Origin: Hahellaceae bacterium | GTDB lineage: Bacteria; Pseudomonadota; Gammaproteobacteria; Pseudomonadales; Oleiphilaceae | NCBI GenBank assembly: GCA_024234575.1 | Contig: JACKOB010000002.1 | Location: 186,001-250,000 of the forward strand | Direction of reading: 5' to 3' | Length of the DNA: 64,000 nt | Shown here: positions 7,771 through 16,860 of the stretch, one piece after another | How the letters are laid out: each line of letters starts with the position of its first letter | Position numbering within the stretch: the first letter of the stretch is position 1 | Translations under genes and position numbers: made by a program | Notes under the pieces: generated by a model | What the model saw: the letters and a program-made list of their open reading frames with translations, nothing else | What the model was told of the DNA's origin: nothing | The model's database searches: none

Positions 7771-10191
7771 TCAGTGAACTTTGCGCAGTTGCTCACGCTG
7801 TTCGTAGCCATCGATAAGTGTTCCCGCGCTGCCGCCGGAATCGATGCCACCCAGTCCTTTCAGCTCAAATTTGAGCAAAAAACTATGATCGACCTGTTCA
7901 CTGGAAGTAAGATAACTACGGTTGAATAATTGCACTCGCCAGCAGCAGCTTTCGTACTCAATACCAGCAATACTACCAATCGTCCGGTCATCACCTAACT
8001 CATAAAGCCAGCTTCCAAAGAGGCTGATCTGCTCGCCAACAGGCATAATGCCCGACACTTCAGCCTGCTCAAGCTCATCTTCAAGATATCGATGCCCAAC
8101 ATTAAACACCCAACGATAATTTTCTGAGTGCAGTTTTAACTTTACGGCGCTCTCTTCGGTATTGGACTCGCTGGCATCCCATATCGCACTGGCCGACAAA
8201 TCCAGCCAGGACGTTGGCCGAAGCGCAAACTCCCCAGCGAAAGGTGAATCACTGCGCGTGCCATCACCTTCGCTGTCAATAGTGACCTGCCGATCATCAA
8301 AGTAATAAATCTGACCCAGGCTAACTCTGGCTATTTCTCGCCCCGTAGACACATCATTTAAACGGGAGGTAATGGCGGCAGACAAGCGATTACTGTCCCC
8401 CACCCTGTCACCGCCGGTAAACCGGTTGTCCTGAAACAGGCTGGCAAAATTGAAATCCCGGTAGTCGGTATCGAAATCCGGGTACATCGACTGATCTTTA
8501 AATGGCGTGTAAACATAGAAAAGCCGTGGCTCAAGAGTTTGCGACCAATCAGAGTTAAAGTAAAACGCATCATTATCGAAATACAGCCCCGTATCTGCCG
8601 TGGCAACTGATAAAGTTCGGCTGAGATGCTCATCTTGAGAAGCCGGCTGGTCATCAAGCAAGTAGTCGGTTTGATGTAATTTTACGCCGGGACGAAAAAA
8701 GCCCCACAACTTATCGTAGTCATAGACAACCCCCGGAATAACCGTCAAACGCTGCCCATTGGTCTGAGCGGTGCCTGTCAGGTCTTCGTTATTGCGGTAA
8801 AAATAGACGTACTCTGTATCAAGGAAATATCGTACGGCCTGGGCGCGATCCGAAAAATTAAACCCCAGTTCTGGCAAACGAGCATAGGGCTCATCCTCGG
8901 CCAGTATATCCTCATCAATGGTTTGAAAGCCTGCCACCAAACCATAAGCATCCCAATTTGATTGTCGATAAGACAACTTCCATTGGCGCTCCAGGTGTGA
9001 AGCCTCGTTGATGTCTAGCGAGCGGTTGAGGTCAGATAGGTAATCGTCGTCACTGACGGCCTGATAGCGAATGCTTGAGAGTACGCCAGACTCTAAACTG
9101 GTGCTGTTTTCAAACGCCAGGCCCCAGCGTTCAGGGTCATGAATAGGGTTTTCTTCAGCGTAATCATCATCGTTATTGATATAGCCCAGATCCAGGGCTG
9201 ACTCACCCAAGCGACTCAGATGGCGCATTTCGAGTTCAGTTAATAGCCCTCGACCATGCATGTAAGTGGGTGTAATAGTCGCATCGTAGTCCGGCGCTAG
9301 ATTAAGGTAATAAGGGGCGGTAAAGTAAAGGCCGCTGCCCGCATTAGAGTTACCTATTGATGGATAGAGAAAGCCTGATTTGCGGCGGTCATCAATAGGA
9401 AAGGTAAAGTAAGGAAAATAGGCAACAGGGATATCCTTTATCCAGAGGCTGGCGTGCTTCGCCGTACCAAAACCCTCCCCTCTGTCGAGCTCTAGCTCGC
9501 TGGCGGCTATAGACCAGTCATTATTCTCTGGCGGGCAGGTGGTAAAGTTCCCATCGTGAATATATAAAACCTGATCGCCCTTGGTTGAAAAGCTCTCAGC
9601 ATCGCCGCGCAGATCCATTTGATAAAAAAGATAGCTGACGGAGTCGAGCGAAAAACTCGATGATTTCGTATTGAAAGAGGCAGCACTGCCGGTTAGTAAT
9701 ACTTCTGGCGTTCGTAGGCGGATATTTCCCCGCAGATCTACCTGTTCAGAAATGGCATCAAACTTTGCCCAGTCACTACGCAGCAGAACCACATCCCGGA
9801 TAACATTGACATTCCCTGTAAACTCCATCGCCGAGTCCATATTTCCTTCAGCCTGGTCTGCCGCCAAATAAATAGCGTCAGGAGAATCTAGTACTGGTTT
9901 TTGCTGAAGATAATTCGGCGCCACATAGGCACCCCCGCAATATTTTGGCGTATTCTGGCGAGTGGCGGCGTCAAGGTCTTCATAGCGAAGCCAATCCAAA
10001 CCTGCAGCCATCGTTCCCTCTGCGAAAGAAAACGGGGCTAAAGAACAGAGCAACAGGCCTGCAAAGCACTTTGCCGTTAAATGGCCATGCTTTAAAAAGC
10101 GACACCACAAACCGCCCCCTGACGCCGAATTATCGGGTAAAGGTTCGCCTCTGGCGTTTGATTTTAGCGGGGAAGATTGAAAACGAGCCAT
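7771..10191 (-). CDS. lptD: LPS-assembly protein LptD
   Basis: LptD (806 residues) is the outer-membrane beta-barrel that, with LptE, inserts lipopolysaccharide into the outer leaflet. After a longer than usual basic N-terminus there is a hydrophobic signal segment (CFAGLLLCSLAPFSFA). An OstA/LptA-like beta-jellyroll domain follows (about 100-230, with GNVNVIRDVVLLRSDWAKF and LRGNIRLRTPEVLLTG). The remainder is the barrel, rich in alternating aromatic/polar strands. The conserved cysteines expected for disulfides appear as one near residue 84 and a CC pair near the C-terminus (ESCCWRVQ). It is first in the run lptD-surA-pdxA-rsmA-apaH. Confidence 0.95.
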   Translation of the reverse strand: MARFQSSPLKSNARGEPLPDNSASGGGLWCRFLKHGHLTAKCFAGLLLCSLAPFSFAEGTMAAGLDWLRYEDLDAATRQNTPKYCGGAYVAPNYLQQKPVLDSPDAIYLAADQAEGNMDSAMEFTGNVNVIRDVVLLRSDWAKFDAISEQVDLRGNIRLRTPEVLLTGSAASFNTKSSSFSLDSVSYLFYQMDLRGDAESFSTKGDQVLYIHDGNFTTCPPENNDWSIAASELELDRGEGFGTAKHASLWIKDIPVAYFPYFTFPIDDRRKSGFLYPSIGNSNAGSGLYFTAPYYLNLAPDYDATITPTYMHGRGLLTELEMRHLSRLGESALDLGYINNDDDYAEENPIHDPERWGLAFENSTSLESGVLSSIRYQAVSDDDYLSDLNRSLDINEASHLERQWKLSYRQSNWDAYGLVAGFQTIDEDILAEDEPYARLPELGFNFSDRAQAVRYFLDTEYVYFYRNNEDLTGTAQTNGQRLTVIPGVVYDYDKLWGFFRPGVKLHQTDYLLDDQPASQDEHLSRTLSVATADTGLYFDNDAFYFNSDWSQTLEPRLFYVYTPFKDQSMYPDFDTDYRDFNFASLFQDNRFTGGDRVGDSNRLSAAITSRLNDVSTGREIARVSLGQIYYFDDRQVTIDSEGDGTRSDSPFAGEFALRPTSWLDLSASAIWDASESNTEESAVKLKLHSENYRWVFNVGHRYLEDELEQAEVSGIMPVGEQISLFGSWLYELGDDRTIGSIAGIEYESCCWRVQLFNRSYLTSSEQVDHSFLLKFELKGLGGIDSGGSAGTLIDGYEQREQLRKVH

Positions 10192-10382
10192 TCTCGTGAC
10201 ATATTACCTTGAATTAGACAGCCAGCATGATAAACCGAACCGGTAACAGTCACAAACCTCCTGATACATACTTTGCAGAAATAACTCCCTGTTTAATGAG
10301 TAATGATCTCTATTGGTAAGCGTCTATCGCCTCTTCTACAGTTTATTTTTGGCTCAACCCTATCATCTATACAAACGAAATC
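10192..10382. promoter_or_regulatory. Divergent promoter region between lptD and amgK
   Basis: The 191-bp gap separates two divergent operons: the minus-strand lptD-surA-pdxA-rsmA-apaH run and the plus-strand amgK-murU-djlA run. Both must be driven from here, but I cannot assign -35/-10 boxes with confidence. There is no strong Shine-Dalgarno sequence in front of amgK. Confidence 0.4.
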
Positions 10383-11429
10383 ATGGATATCAGACTGCAA
10401 TCGCTTCAAAACTGGCTGGCCACCGTTCTTCCAGGCTACCAATTGCAAATCGCCCCTTTGGCAGGTGATGCAAGCTTTCGGCGCTACTTTCGTGTACAAG
10501 GCACACCAAACGGTAGCGATAAAAAACGACAGCCCATGCAATGGATAGTCATGGACGCACCTGTAGAAAAAGAAAATTGCGCGCCGTTTATTGCGATTGC
10601 CAATGCCTGGCATGCACAAGGCATCAATGTTCCTGAAATTCATGCGCTGGATACGACACTGGGCTTTATATTACTCAGCGATTTCGGCGATGGGGTGTAC
10701 CTTCCCGCGCTGAATGACAAAACAGCTGATGCGCTCTATAACCGCGCACTGCAAACGCTTATTTATATCCAACAGACCCGTGCTGTTGCCAATTATCCGT
10801 TACCGCCTTACGACGAAGCGTTGCTGGCCCGTGAAATGGCATTGTTTAAAGACTGGCTGATCGAAAAGAAACTGGGGTTAACCCTATCCACGCAAGAAAG
10901 CGAGTTGCTGGCAGATACCTTTGCCAAACTTATCGCCAACGCAACAGAGCAACCTCAGGTGCCGGTGCACCGGGATTACCATTCACGCAATCTTATGATT
11001 TGTGAGGCCAACACCCCTGGCGTGCTCGACTTTCAAGATGCGGTGATTGGCCCGATCACCTACGATCTGGTCTCATTACTCAAAGACTGCTACATCGTGT
11101 GGCCCGAAAAGCAGGTGACCAACTGGGCTGAAGACTACCTTACTCTGGCCCAATCAGTCGGGCTTACCAGCGCAGACAAGACACAATTTTTACGCTGGTT
11201 CGAACTAATGGGTATGCAACGACACCTTAAGGCCAGCGGTATTTTTGCGCGGCTTTCAATGCGAGATGGCAAGCACGGCTATTTGGCGGATATACCCCGA
11301 ACTGTCGATTACATCGTCAGCGCCAGCAGTAAATTCAGCGAATTTTCCGATTTCACTTTGTGGCTAAAAGAAAGAGTTGTACCAAAGCTGACGACACTTA
11401 GCACACCCTGTGAGACAGCCAGCGCATGA
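10383..11429 (+). CDS. amgK: N-acetylmuramate/N-acetylglucosamine kinase AmgK
   Basis: AmgK phosphorylates MurNAc (and GlcNAc) at the anomeric carbon in the peptidoglycan-recycling shortcut known from Pseudomonas, which bypasses de novo UDP-MurNAc synthesis and its fosfomycin target. The 348-residue protein has the aminoglycoside-phosphotransferase (APH) fold: an N-terminal GDASFRRYFRV nucleotide loop, the catalytic HRDYHSRNLM (HxDxxxxN) near residue 201 and LDFQDAVIGP near 219 with the metal-binding Asp. It overlaps murU by 4 nt (ATGA), the pathway partner, which supports the specific name over a generic kinase. Confidence 0.9.
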   Translation: MDIRLQSLQNWLATVLPGYQLQIAPLAGDASFRRYFRVQGTPNGSDKKRQPMQWIVMDAPVEKENCAPFIAIANAWHAQGINVPEIHALDTTLGFILLSDFGDGVYLPALNDKTADALYNRALQTLIYIQQTRAVANYPLPPYDEALLAREMALFKDWLIEKKLGLTLSTQESELLADTFAKLIANATEQPQVPVHRDYHSRNLMICEANTPGVLDFQDAVIGPITYDLVSLLKDCYIVWPEKQVTNWAEDYLTLAQSVGLTSADKTQFLRWFELMGMQRHLKASGIFARLSMRDGKHGYLADIPRTVDYIVSASSKFSEFSDFTLWLKERVVPKLTTLSTPCETASA

Positions 11430-12124
11430 AAGCAATGATTCTGGCAGCCGGTAAAGGTGAGCGAATGCGCCCGCTCACTTTAACGACGCCTAAACCATTA
11501 ATAGAAGTGCATGGTAACCCACTTATTGTGCACCATATTCTCAACCTAAAGGCGGCAGGCATTGAAGACATAGTGATTAACGTCTCATGGCTGGCCGAGA
11601 AAATCGTCTCATCACTAAAAGACGGAAGGCAGTTTGGTGTCAACATCACCTATAGCCAGGAACCCACCCCACTTGAAACCGCCGGCGGAATTCGCCAGGC
11701 ACTTCCCCTGCTAATCAGCGCTAACGGTGCCCTGACTGGTAATAATGAGCAGCCGTTTATCGTGGTTAACGGGGATATTTACACAGATTTTAACTTTGCC
11801 ACCCTAAGAAACATGAAGCTAAAGCACGCCGCACACGTCGTATTAGCGGATAACCCGCCACATCATCCAGAAGGAGACTTCTGTCTAACAGATGGCTGGT
11901 TAAATAACACTGGCGACAATCGTTTAACTTTCTGCGGCATTAGCCTTCTTTCCCGAAAGATAATCGAAGACTATGACCCGCAAGAACAGAAGCTCGGCCC
12001 ACTGATTAGAGCCGCTGCAGACAAAGGACAAGTCAGCGCCGAGCACCACAGAGGCATCTGGCATGACATTGGCACGCCAGAGCGGCTGCAAACCGCCATC
12101 AATAGCACCAAACAAAATCTTTAA
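11426..12124 (+). CDS. murU: N-acetylmuramate alpha-1-phosphate uridylyltransferase MurU
   Basis: MurU converts MurNAc alpha-1-phosphate and UTP to UDP-MurNAc, the step after AmgK in cell-wall recycling. The 232-residue nucleotidyltransferase opens with MILAAGKGERMRPLT and has TPKPLIEV and the Mg-binding VVNGDIYTDF. Family length is about 224. It is coupled to amgK by a 4-nt overlap and precedes djlA by 90 nt. Confidence 0.92.
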   Translation: MKAMILAAGKGERMRPLTLTTPKPLIEVHGNPLIVHHILNLKAAGIEDIVINVSWLAEKIVSSLKDGRQFGVNITYSQEPTPLETAGGIRQALPLLISANGALTGNNEQPFIVVNGDIYTDFNFATLRNMKLKHAAHVVLADNPPHHPEGDFCLTDGWLNNTGDNRLTFCGISLLSRKIIEDYDPQEQKLGPLIRAAADKGQVSAEHHRGIWHDIGTPERLQTAINSTKQNL

Positions 12125-12214
12125 AGTCACCATAATCCATTTTACAATGCCGGTTAATAACAATAACCACCGGCTTTGGGAAATTCGCAACACCTGAGGC
12201 AAGGAGCCTGGCAA

Positions 12215-13015
12215 ATGTTTGGAAAATTTTTTGGCAGCATGATGGGCTTTATGACGGGCGGGCCTTTTGGAGCCATGTTCGGATTAGCTTTGGGCAGCTC
12301 TTTTGATGAGCATATGCAGAAATTCTGGAAACAGTCCTGGTCTTTTTCTTTGGGAGATAGCAGCCAGGGGCGACAGGTATTTCTGCAAGCAATGATGGCC
12401 TCATTAGGAAAAGTTGCGAAAAGCGATGGCCGCATTACCGAAACAGACATTGCTTTCGCAGAAATTGTCATGCAACGCCTGCACCTTAACAGCGGCGACA
12501 AGGCCAGTGCCAAGCGCTACTTTCAACAAGGTAAAAACGACGACTTCGATGTCACGCCGTTGTTAAAAGAGCTGCAAAACAAGTGCTCTTTTAACCCGGA
12601 ATATCTTGGCCTATTTATCAGCATCCTGTTACAGAACTGCTATCAAACCGGGCAAGCCTCCCCTCTTCGATTAAAAAAGACCAAGTCTCTGTGCAAACTG
12701 GCCGGCCTTTCTGATTTTCAGTTCGAACAAATTCATACACGCTTTCGCCAAAACTGGGAACAGCACTCACAACGCCATTCGAGCCATAAAATCACCCCCC
12801 AGGCAGCGTATAAAGTTCTGGGAGTGCCGCCAGACTCGACGCTGGCGGATGTTAAAAAGGCGTATCGCCGATTAATGAGCCAGCACCACCCAGACAAACA
12901 CATAGCGTCTGGCCACAATCAGCGCTTTATAGATACGGCAAAAGAAAAAACGCAGACAATACAATCAGCCTATGACTGCATCAAAAAAGAGCGACTGGCG
13001 CTGGCACAAATCTAA
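12215..13015 (+). CDS. djlA: Membrane-anchored DnaJ-like co-chaperone DjlA (TerB plus J-domain)
   Basis: The protein has an N-terminal glycine-rich membrane segment (FGSMMGFMTGGPFGAMFGLALG), a central TerB-like helical domain (about 55-150) and a C-terminal J-domain with the HHPDKH motif that stimulates DnaK ATPase. This order is the DjlA architecture; in E. coli DjlA affects the Rcs envelope-stress system. The upstream frame contains a TTG at 12176, but AAGGAG in front of ATG 12215 sets the start and gives 266 residues. It lies in the amgK-murU strand run, as in Pseudomonas. Confidence 0.88.
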   Translation: MFGKFFGSMMGFMTGGPFGAMFGLALGSSFDEHMQKFWKQSWSFSLGDSSQGRQVFLQAMMASLGKVAKSDGRITETDIAFAEIVMQRLHLNSGDKASAKRYFQQGKNDDFDVTPLLKELQNKCSFNPEYLGLFISILLQNCYQTGQASPLRLKKTKSLCKLAGLSDFQFEQIHTRFRQNWEQHSQRHSSHKITPQAAYKVLGVPPDSTLADVKKAYRRLMSQHHPDKHIASGHNQRFIDTAKEKTQTIQSAYDCIKKERLALAQI

Positions 13016-13027
13016 GAAAGAGGACGG

Positions 13028-13972
13028 TTAGTTCTCGTTGGTAATCTCTGCCGCCACATCTGAAATTACTTTGCGCAACCATTGGTGCCCGGCATTGTGG
13101 TGCAGCAACGGGCTCCAGGCCATTTTCAGCTCGATCTCTTCGATAGGAAAAGGCGGCGCCTTCAGCACCAGCATAGCACTCTCACTTTTCAGACGAGCCA
13201 CCCGACTCGGCAGGGTTGCCACGAGATCGTGCTGCTTAGCGAGCAACATCGCCACCTGGTAGTGCCGCGTAAAAACACTGATTTTTCGCTTCGCGCCGAT
13301 TTTAACTAACGCCTCATCAACCCATCCCAGGCGCTGAACATCTTCCGGGTTTACCCCCACCCCAACACCAAACCCCGTTTTACTTACCCAGATATGACTT
13401 GCAGCCAGATAGTTTTCCAGAGTGAAGTCATGCATAAGCGGGTTATCGGAACTCATTAAGCATGAAAACGAATCACTCCAGAGCGTTTTTTGATGAAATG
13501 ACTGTGGAATGGTATCGAAACGGTTAATCGCCATATCAACGCGCCCTTGCTCCACATCCTCGAAAGTTACATCGCTGGGGGTGAGCACATCCAGTGTTAT
13601 GTTGGGGGCTTGTCGACGCACAACACTAAGTACGCCAGGAATAAGCGTCGACTCGGCATAGTCGCTTGCCATAATTCTAAAAATGCGCTGGCTATTTAAG
13701 TCAAAATCTTTATCTGGTTTGATAACCTGCTCAATATTGAAAAGGATATCCCGAATAGCCGGGCGGATCTCCAATGCAAATTCGGTGGCCGCCATGCCCT
13801 CACTAGTGCGAACCAGAAGCGGGTCATCAAAGAGCGCGCGCAACCGTTTTAAGCTGTTACTCATGGCGGGCTGAGTAATGCCCAAATGGTTGGCAGCCTT
13901 GGTAACATTACGTTCGCGCAGCAACACATCCAAATGAACCAGCTGATTGAGGTCTACCCGCCCTAAATCCAT
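13028..13972 (-). CDS. LysR-family transcriptional regulator
   Basis: A 314-residue LysR regulator. The winged helix (about 8-67) has RNVTKAANHLGITQPAMSNSLKRLRALFDDPLLVR (read as helix-turn-helix plus wing), typical of the NodD/LeuO-like branch with an acidic-leading N-terminus (DLGRVDLNQL). The effector domain follows from about residue 93. It is convergent with djlA, and the next genes on its strand (ART-like protein, aceA) end at a strong terminator just upstream, so it is a separate unit. Its targets are not visible; an effect on aceA or the adjacent orphan is only a positional guess. Confidence 0.85.
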   Translation of the reverse strand: MDLGRVDLNQLVHLDVLLRERNVTKAANHLGITQPAMSNSLKRLRALFDDPLLVRTSEGMAATEFALEIRPAIRDILFNIEQVIKPDKDFDLNSQRIFRIMASDYAESTLIPGVLSVVRRQAPNITLDVLTPSDVTFEDVEQGRVDMAINRFDTIPQSFHQKTLWSDSFSCLMSSDNPLMHDFTLENYLAASHIWVSKTGFGVGVGVNPEDVQRLGWVDEALVKIGAKRKISVFTRHYQVAMLLAKQHDLVATLPSRVARLKSESAMLVLKAPPFPIEEIELKMAWSPLLHHNAGHQWLRKVISDVAAEITNEN

Positions 13973-14050
13973 ATTACCGAGAACCCATTTATTAAATTTA
14001 TATCAAGTATAGTTGCATAACTTTCATGAATAAAGATCAAACTCGACACG

Positions 14051-14078
14051 AAAAAAAAGGGCCTATAGAAGACCCTTT
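14051..14078 (-). terminator. Strong intrinsic terminator after the ART-like gene
   Basis: On the minus strand an 8-bp stem (AAAGGGTC with GGCCCTTT, one G-U pair, 7-nt loop) runs directly into eight T. It lies 18 nt past the stop of the ART-like gene and isolates it from the lysR gene. Confidence 0.85.
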
Positions 14079-14095
14079 CGTTATAGCGACGCGAC

Positions 14096-14659
14096 TTAAG
14101 ATGGCAAAACTTCGAGGTGTTTCGCATCGATATCTTTGTCGAAATAGGCCATGCCGAGCTTGTTCAAATAGTCCATTCGATCTGCTTTCATCAGATCAAT
14201 ATCTAATTCACCAGCCCCGCAGGACTGGTAGACGGAGGCAAGATACAGCATAAATTCCTCACCCTCTTTTACCATTAACAGACTTGCCGCACCAACGTCA
14301 GGCTTAACTTTGGACAGCTGCTCTTCGGGTAACTTAACGGCTAACACAACTGGCGTTTCTTTCCCTTCGAAACGAGCGGCACGCCGACGTACCGTTTGTT
14401 GCGCCCAATAATAAGCAAGCTCTTTGCTTTGCGTTAGGAAGACAGGCTCTCTTGTTTCTGTGTAGCTATTGCCAATCTTCGCCATCGTACTTTTCGCTGC
14501 CTGCCTGATCGCGTCGTCACCAGAACGCTTTAACCCCTTTTCTTTAATGGAGTCTATCAAGGCAGATGAGGTGCCATGGTACCAAACATTGCCAATCGCG
14601 AAGCCATCTTTGCTTAATAGCACTCTAGCATCTTGCAGGTAGTCCGGGATATCAGTCAC
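14096..14659 (-). CDS. Uncharacterised protein with ADP-ribosyltransferase-like sequence pattern
   Basis: I do not recognise a named family. The 187-residue protein (GTG start at 14659 with GAGGAG 6 nt upstream; an ATG at 14704 would add 15 residues) has VWYHGTSSALIDSIKEKGL near residue 25, then VFLTQSKELAYYWAQQ and PVVLAVKLPEEQ. The order H-G-T-S, small helix, 'GL', then 'F-L-T-x-S...A-x-x-W/Y' recalls the NAD-binding half of the ART/RNA 2'-phosphotransferase fold, as in Tpt1 or DUF3990-type enzymes; that is inference. There is no signal peptide. It is bracketed by two intrinsic terminators, so it is probably monocistronic between aceA and lysR. Enzymatic activity cannot be claimed. Confidence 0.6.
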   Translation of the reverse strand: MTDIPDYLQDARVLLSKDGFAIGNVWYHGTSSALIDSIKEKGLKRSGDDAIRQAAKSTMAKIGNSYTETREPVFLTQSKELAYYWAQQTVRRRAARFEGKETPVVLAVKLPEEQLSKVKPDVGAASLLMVKEGEEFMLYLASVYQSCGAGELDIDLMKADRMDYLNKLGMAYFDKDIDAKHLEVLPS

Positions 14660-14706
14660 TCTTCGCTCCTCTTTGCTGATCACGATAAATACTAACATTT
14701 TCAATC

Positions 14707-14747
14707 TGTATAAAAATGGCGATCATATAGATCGCCATTTTTATACA
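14707..14747 (-). terminator. Terminator of aceA (17-bp perfect inverted repeat)
   Basis: TGTATAAAAATGGCGAT and its exact complement are separated by 7 nt, with the T-run built into the distal arm on both strands. It lies 45 nt past the aceA stop. A smaller GGGC-TTCG-GCCC hairpin (about 14751-14765) sits between the stop and this repeat. The pair should end aceA transcription before the ART-like gene. Confidence 0.85.
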
Positions 14748-14791
14748 GAATAGGGCCGAAGCCCTACTCTTACACACTTACCACTCTCGAA

Positions 14792-16387
14792 TTAAGAGAA
14801 CTGGTTAGAAGTGTTTTTAGCACCACCGGCTTTAAGCGCACGGTCACCGGCATAATATTCTTTGTGGTCGTCACCGATGTCTGAGCCAGACATGTTTTGG
14901 TGCTTAACACAAGCGATACCTTGACGGATCTCTTTACGCTGTACGCCAGCAACATAGCCCAGCATACCTTCTGCACCGAAGTACTCTTTCGCCAGGTTGT
15001 CAGTAGACAATGCAGCGGTGTGGTAAGTCGGCAACGTGATCAAGTGATGGAATACGTTTGCTTCACGAGCAGTATCAGCCTGGAACGTACGGATACGTGC
15101 ATCAGCTTCAGCAGACAACTCAGAATTGTCGTATTCAGCAGACATCAGGTTTGCGCGGTCGTATGCAGATACATCTTTACCAGCCTCAACCCAAGAATCG
15201 TATGCTTGCTGACGGAAGTTCAACGTCCAGTTAAAAGATGGTGAGTTGTTGTAAACCAGTTTCGCATCAGGATGAACTTTACGAACATCATCCATCATAC
15301 CTTTGATTTCGTGAACAGTAGGAACTGCAGTCTCAATCCACAACAGGTCAGCGCCCGCATTGATCGCTTCGATACAATCGAATACGCAACGCTCGTGGCC
15401 AGTGCCTGAACGGAACTGATACAGACCAGAAGGCAGACGCTTAGGACGCACAAGCTTACCGTTACGGCTGATCAGAACATCACCTTCAGCAGTGTCTTCT
15501 GGAGAAACTTCTTCAACGTCCAGGTAAGAGTTATAAACGTCGCCCTGGTCGCCAGGCTGCTGAACAACAGCAATTTCTTTCGTCAGGCCAGCACCTTCAG
15601 AGTCAGTACGTGCAACGATAACACCGTCATCAACGCCCAGCTCAAGGAATGCATAACGCAGTGCACGCAGCTTGTTGTGGAAGTCAGCATGTGGAACAGT
15701 TACTTTACCGTCCTGGTGACCACACTGCTTCTCATCAGCAACCTGGTTTTCGATCTGCAGGCAGCAAGCACCGGCTTCGATCATTTGCTTAGCCATCAGG
15801 TAAGTCGCTTCTGCGTTACCAAAACCTGCATCGATGTCCGCAACGATCGGTACAACGTGCGTTTCGTGGTTGTCGATTTTAGACTGGATTTCAGCAGCTT
15901 TTGCATTATCACCAGCTTCGCGAGCAGCATCCAGCTCACGGAAAAGACCACCAAGCTCACGTGCATCAGCTTGACGCAAGAAAGTGTACAGCTCGTTTAC
16001 CAGGCCAGCTACGGCTGTTTTTTCGTGCATAGACTGATCAGGCAGTGGACCAAAATCAGAGCGCAGCGCAGCAACCATCCAGCCAGACAAGTACAAGTAC
16101 TTACGCTCAGTTGTGCCAAAGTGCTTCTTGATAGAGATCAGCTTCTGCTGACCAATGAAACCGTGCCAGCAACCCAAAGACTGAGTGTACTTGGTTTTGT
16201 CTTTGTCGAACGCTGCCATGTCGCGACGCATAATGCCAGCGGTGTATTTCGCTATATCCAAACCTGTTTTGAATTTGTTCTGCGCACGCATACGTGCTGC
16301 ATATTCTGGATTGATCTCGCTCCATGTAGAGCCAGCAGCTTCTTTAACTGCTGCAACTGCTTTGATATCGTCTTGATACTGAGACAT
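14792..16387 (-). CDS. aceA: Isocitrate lyase (long form, Pseudomonas-type)
   Basis: AceA splits isocitrate to glyoxylate and succinate, the first step of the glyoxylate shunt needed for growth on acetate and fatty acids. The catalytic cysteine motif is KQCGH (about residue 222). With ATG at 16387, preceded by GAGGA at 8 nt, the protein is 531 residues, equal to the long P. aeruginosa enzyme and about 100 longer than E. coli AceA; the extra segment lies in the middle (region with DQGDVYNSYLDVEEVSPEDT). No malate synthase or isocitrate dehydrogenase kinase is adjacent. A long AT-rich leader separates it from divergent purC. Confidence 0.95.
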   Translation of the reverse strand: MSQYQDDIKAVAAVKEAAGSTWSEINPEYAARMRAQNKFKTGLDIAKYTAGIMRRDMAAFDKDKTKYTQSLGCWHGFIGQQKLISIKKHFGTTERKYLYLSGWMVAALRSDFGPLPDQSMHEKTAVAGLVNELYTFLRQADARELGGLFRELDAAREAGDNAKAAEIQSKIDNHETHVVPIVADIDAGFGNAEATYLMAKQMIEAGACCLQIENQVADEKQCGHQDGKVTVPHADFHNKLRALRYAFLELGVDDGVIVARTDSEGAGLTKEIAVVQQPGDQGDVYNSYLDVEEVSPEDTAEGDVLISRNGKLVRPKRLPSGLYQFRSGTGHERCVFDCIEAINAGADLLWIETAVPTVHEIKGMMDDVRKVHPDAKLVYNNSPSFNWTLNFRQQAYDSWVEAGKDVSAYDRANLMSAEYDNSELSAEADARIRTFQADTAREANVFHHLITLPTYHTAALSTDNLAKEYFGAEGMLGYVAGVQRKEIRQGIACVKHQNMSGSDIGDDHKEYYAGDRALKAGGAKNTSNQFS

Positions 16388-16860
16388 GTACTGATTCCTC
16401 AAGAAAAACAGTGGGTATTTGCCATCCTCGGCGGATGATCGGCGGGGACAACACTGGGTTTGAAAATTTCAGGTGCCATTCTATTCAAAGCGAGTAGATA
16501 AATAAAATATATATCAGGCATATTCAGTATCACTGACATGAATGTAGCTGTATTATTTTTAATCAGACTTTAAAAACCACCCCTAAGCTATGGAATTAAT
16601 TAGCAAATTAATCTCTTAATCAGGCAGGCAATGACAGCTACAGCTATCGTAATTTTTTGTAATTGAAGGGTTTTTAGTATTGCCAAGCCTGTTTGTACCA
16701 TTTCTTATTGCGCAACAGGACGCGCAATAAACATCGCGGTAGCCAGCAAGAACACGACTGGCTCTCAGGATTTCTGAACAGCAGACTTTCAACCAGCAGT
16801 GATTCTGATAGAATTCAGCCAAAACTTACCTTCCCACCAGCCCTGACAAGAAGCCAACTT
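16388..16860. promoter_or_regulatory. Divergent aceA-purC intergenic region with inverted repeats
   Basis: This 473-bp gap has no convincing gene. It is AT-rich at 16480-16680. Two inverted repeats stand out: TTAATT-AGCA-AATTAA around 16595-16612, nearer the middle, and TTATTGCGC/GCGCAATAA at 16705-16730 on the purC side. The frame of purC stays open through part of it, but the family start is at 16861. Regulators binding here are unknown. Confidence 0.5.
16705..16730. repeat. 9-bp perfect inverted repeat upstream of purC
   Basis: TTATTGCGC at 16705-16713 and GCGCAATAA at 16722-16730 are separated by 8 nt. In RNA this would form a stem in a long purC leader; in DNA it could be a dimer operator. 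It does not match the E. coli PurR box (ACGCAAACGTTTGCGT) except for the GCGCAA half. Confidence 0.5.

Noticed and set aside
15677-16438. Plus-strand open frame of 253 codons
   Set aside because: Antisense to aceA, whose motifs and length are certain; Cys-rich translation with no recognisable domain.
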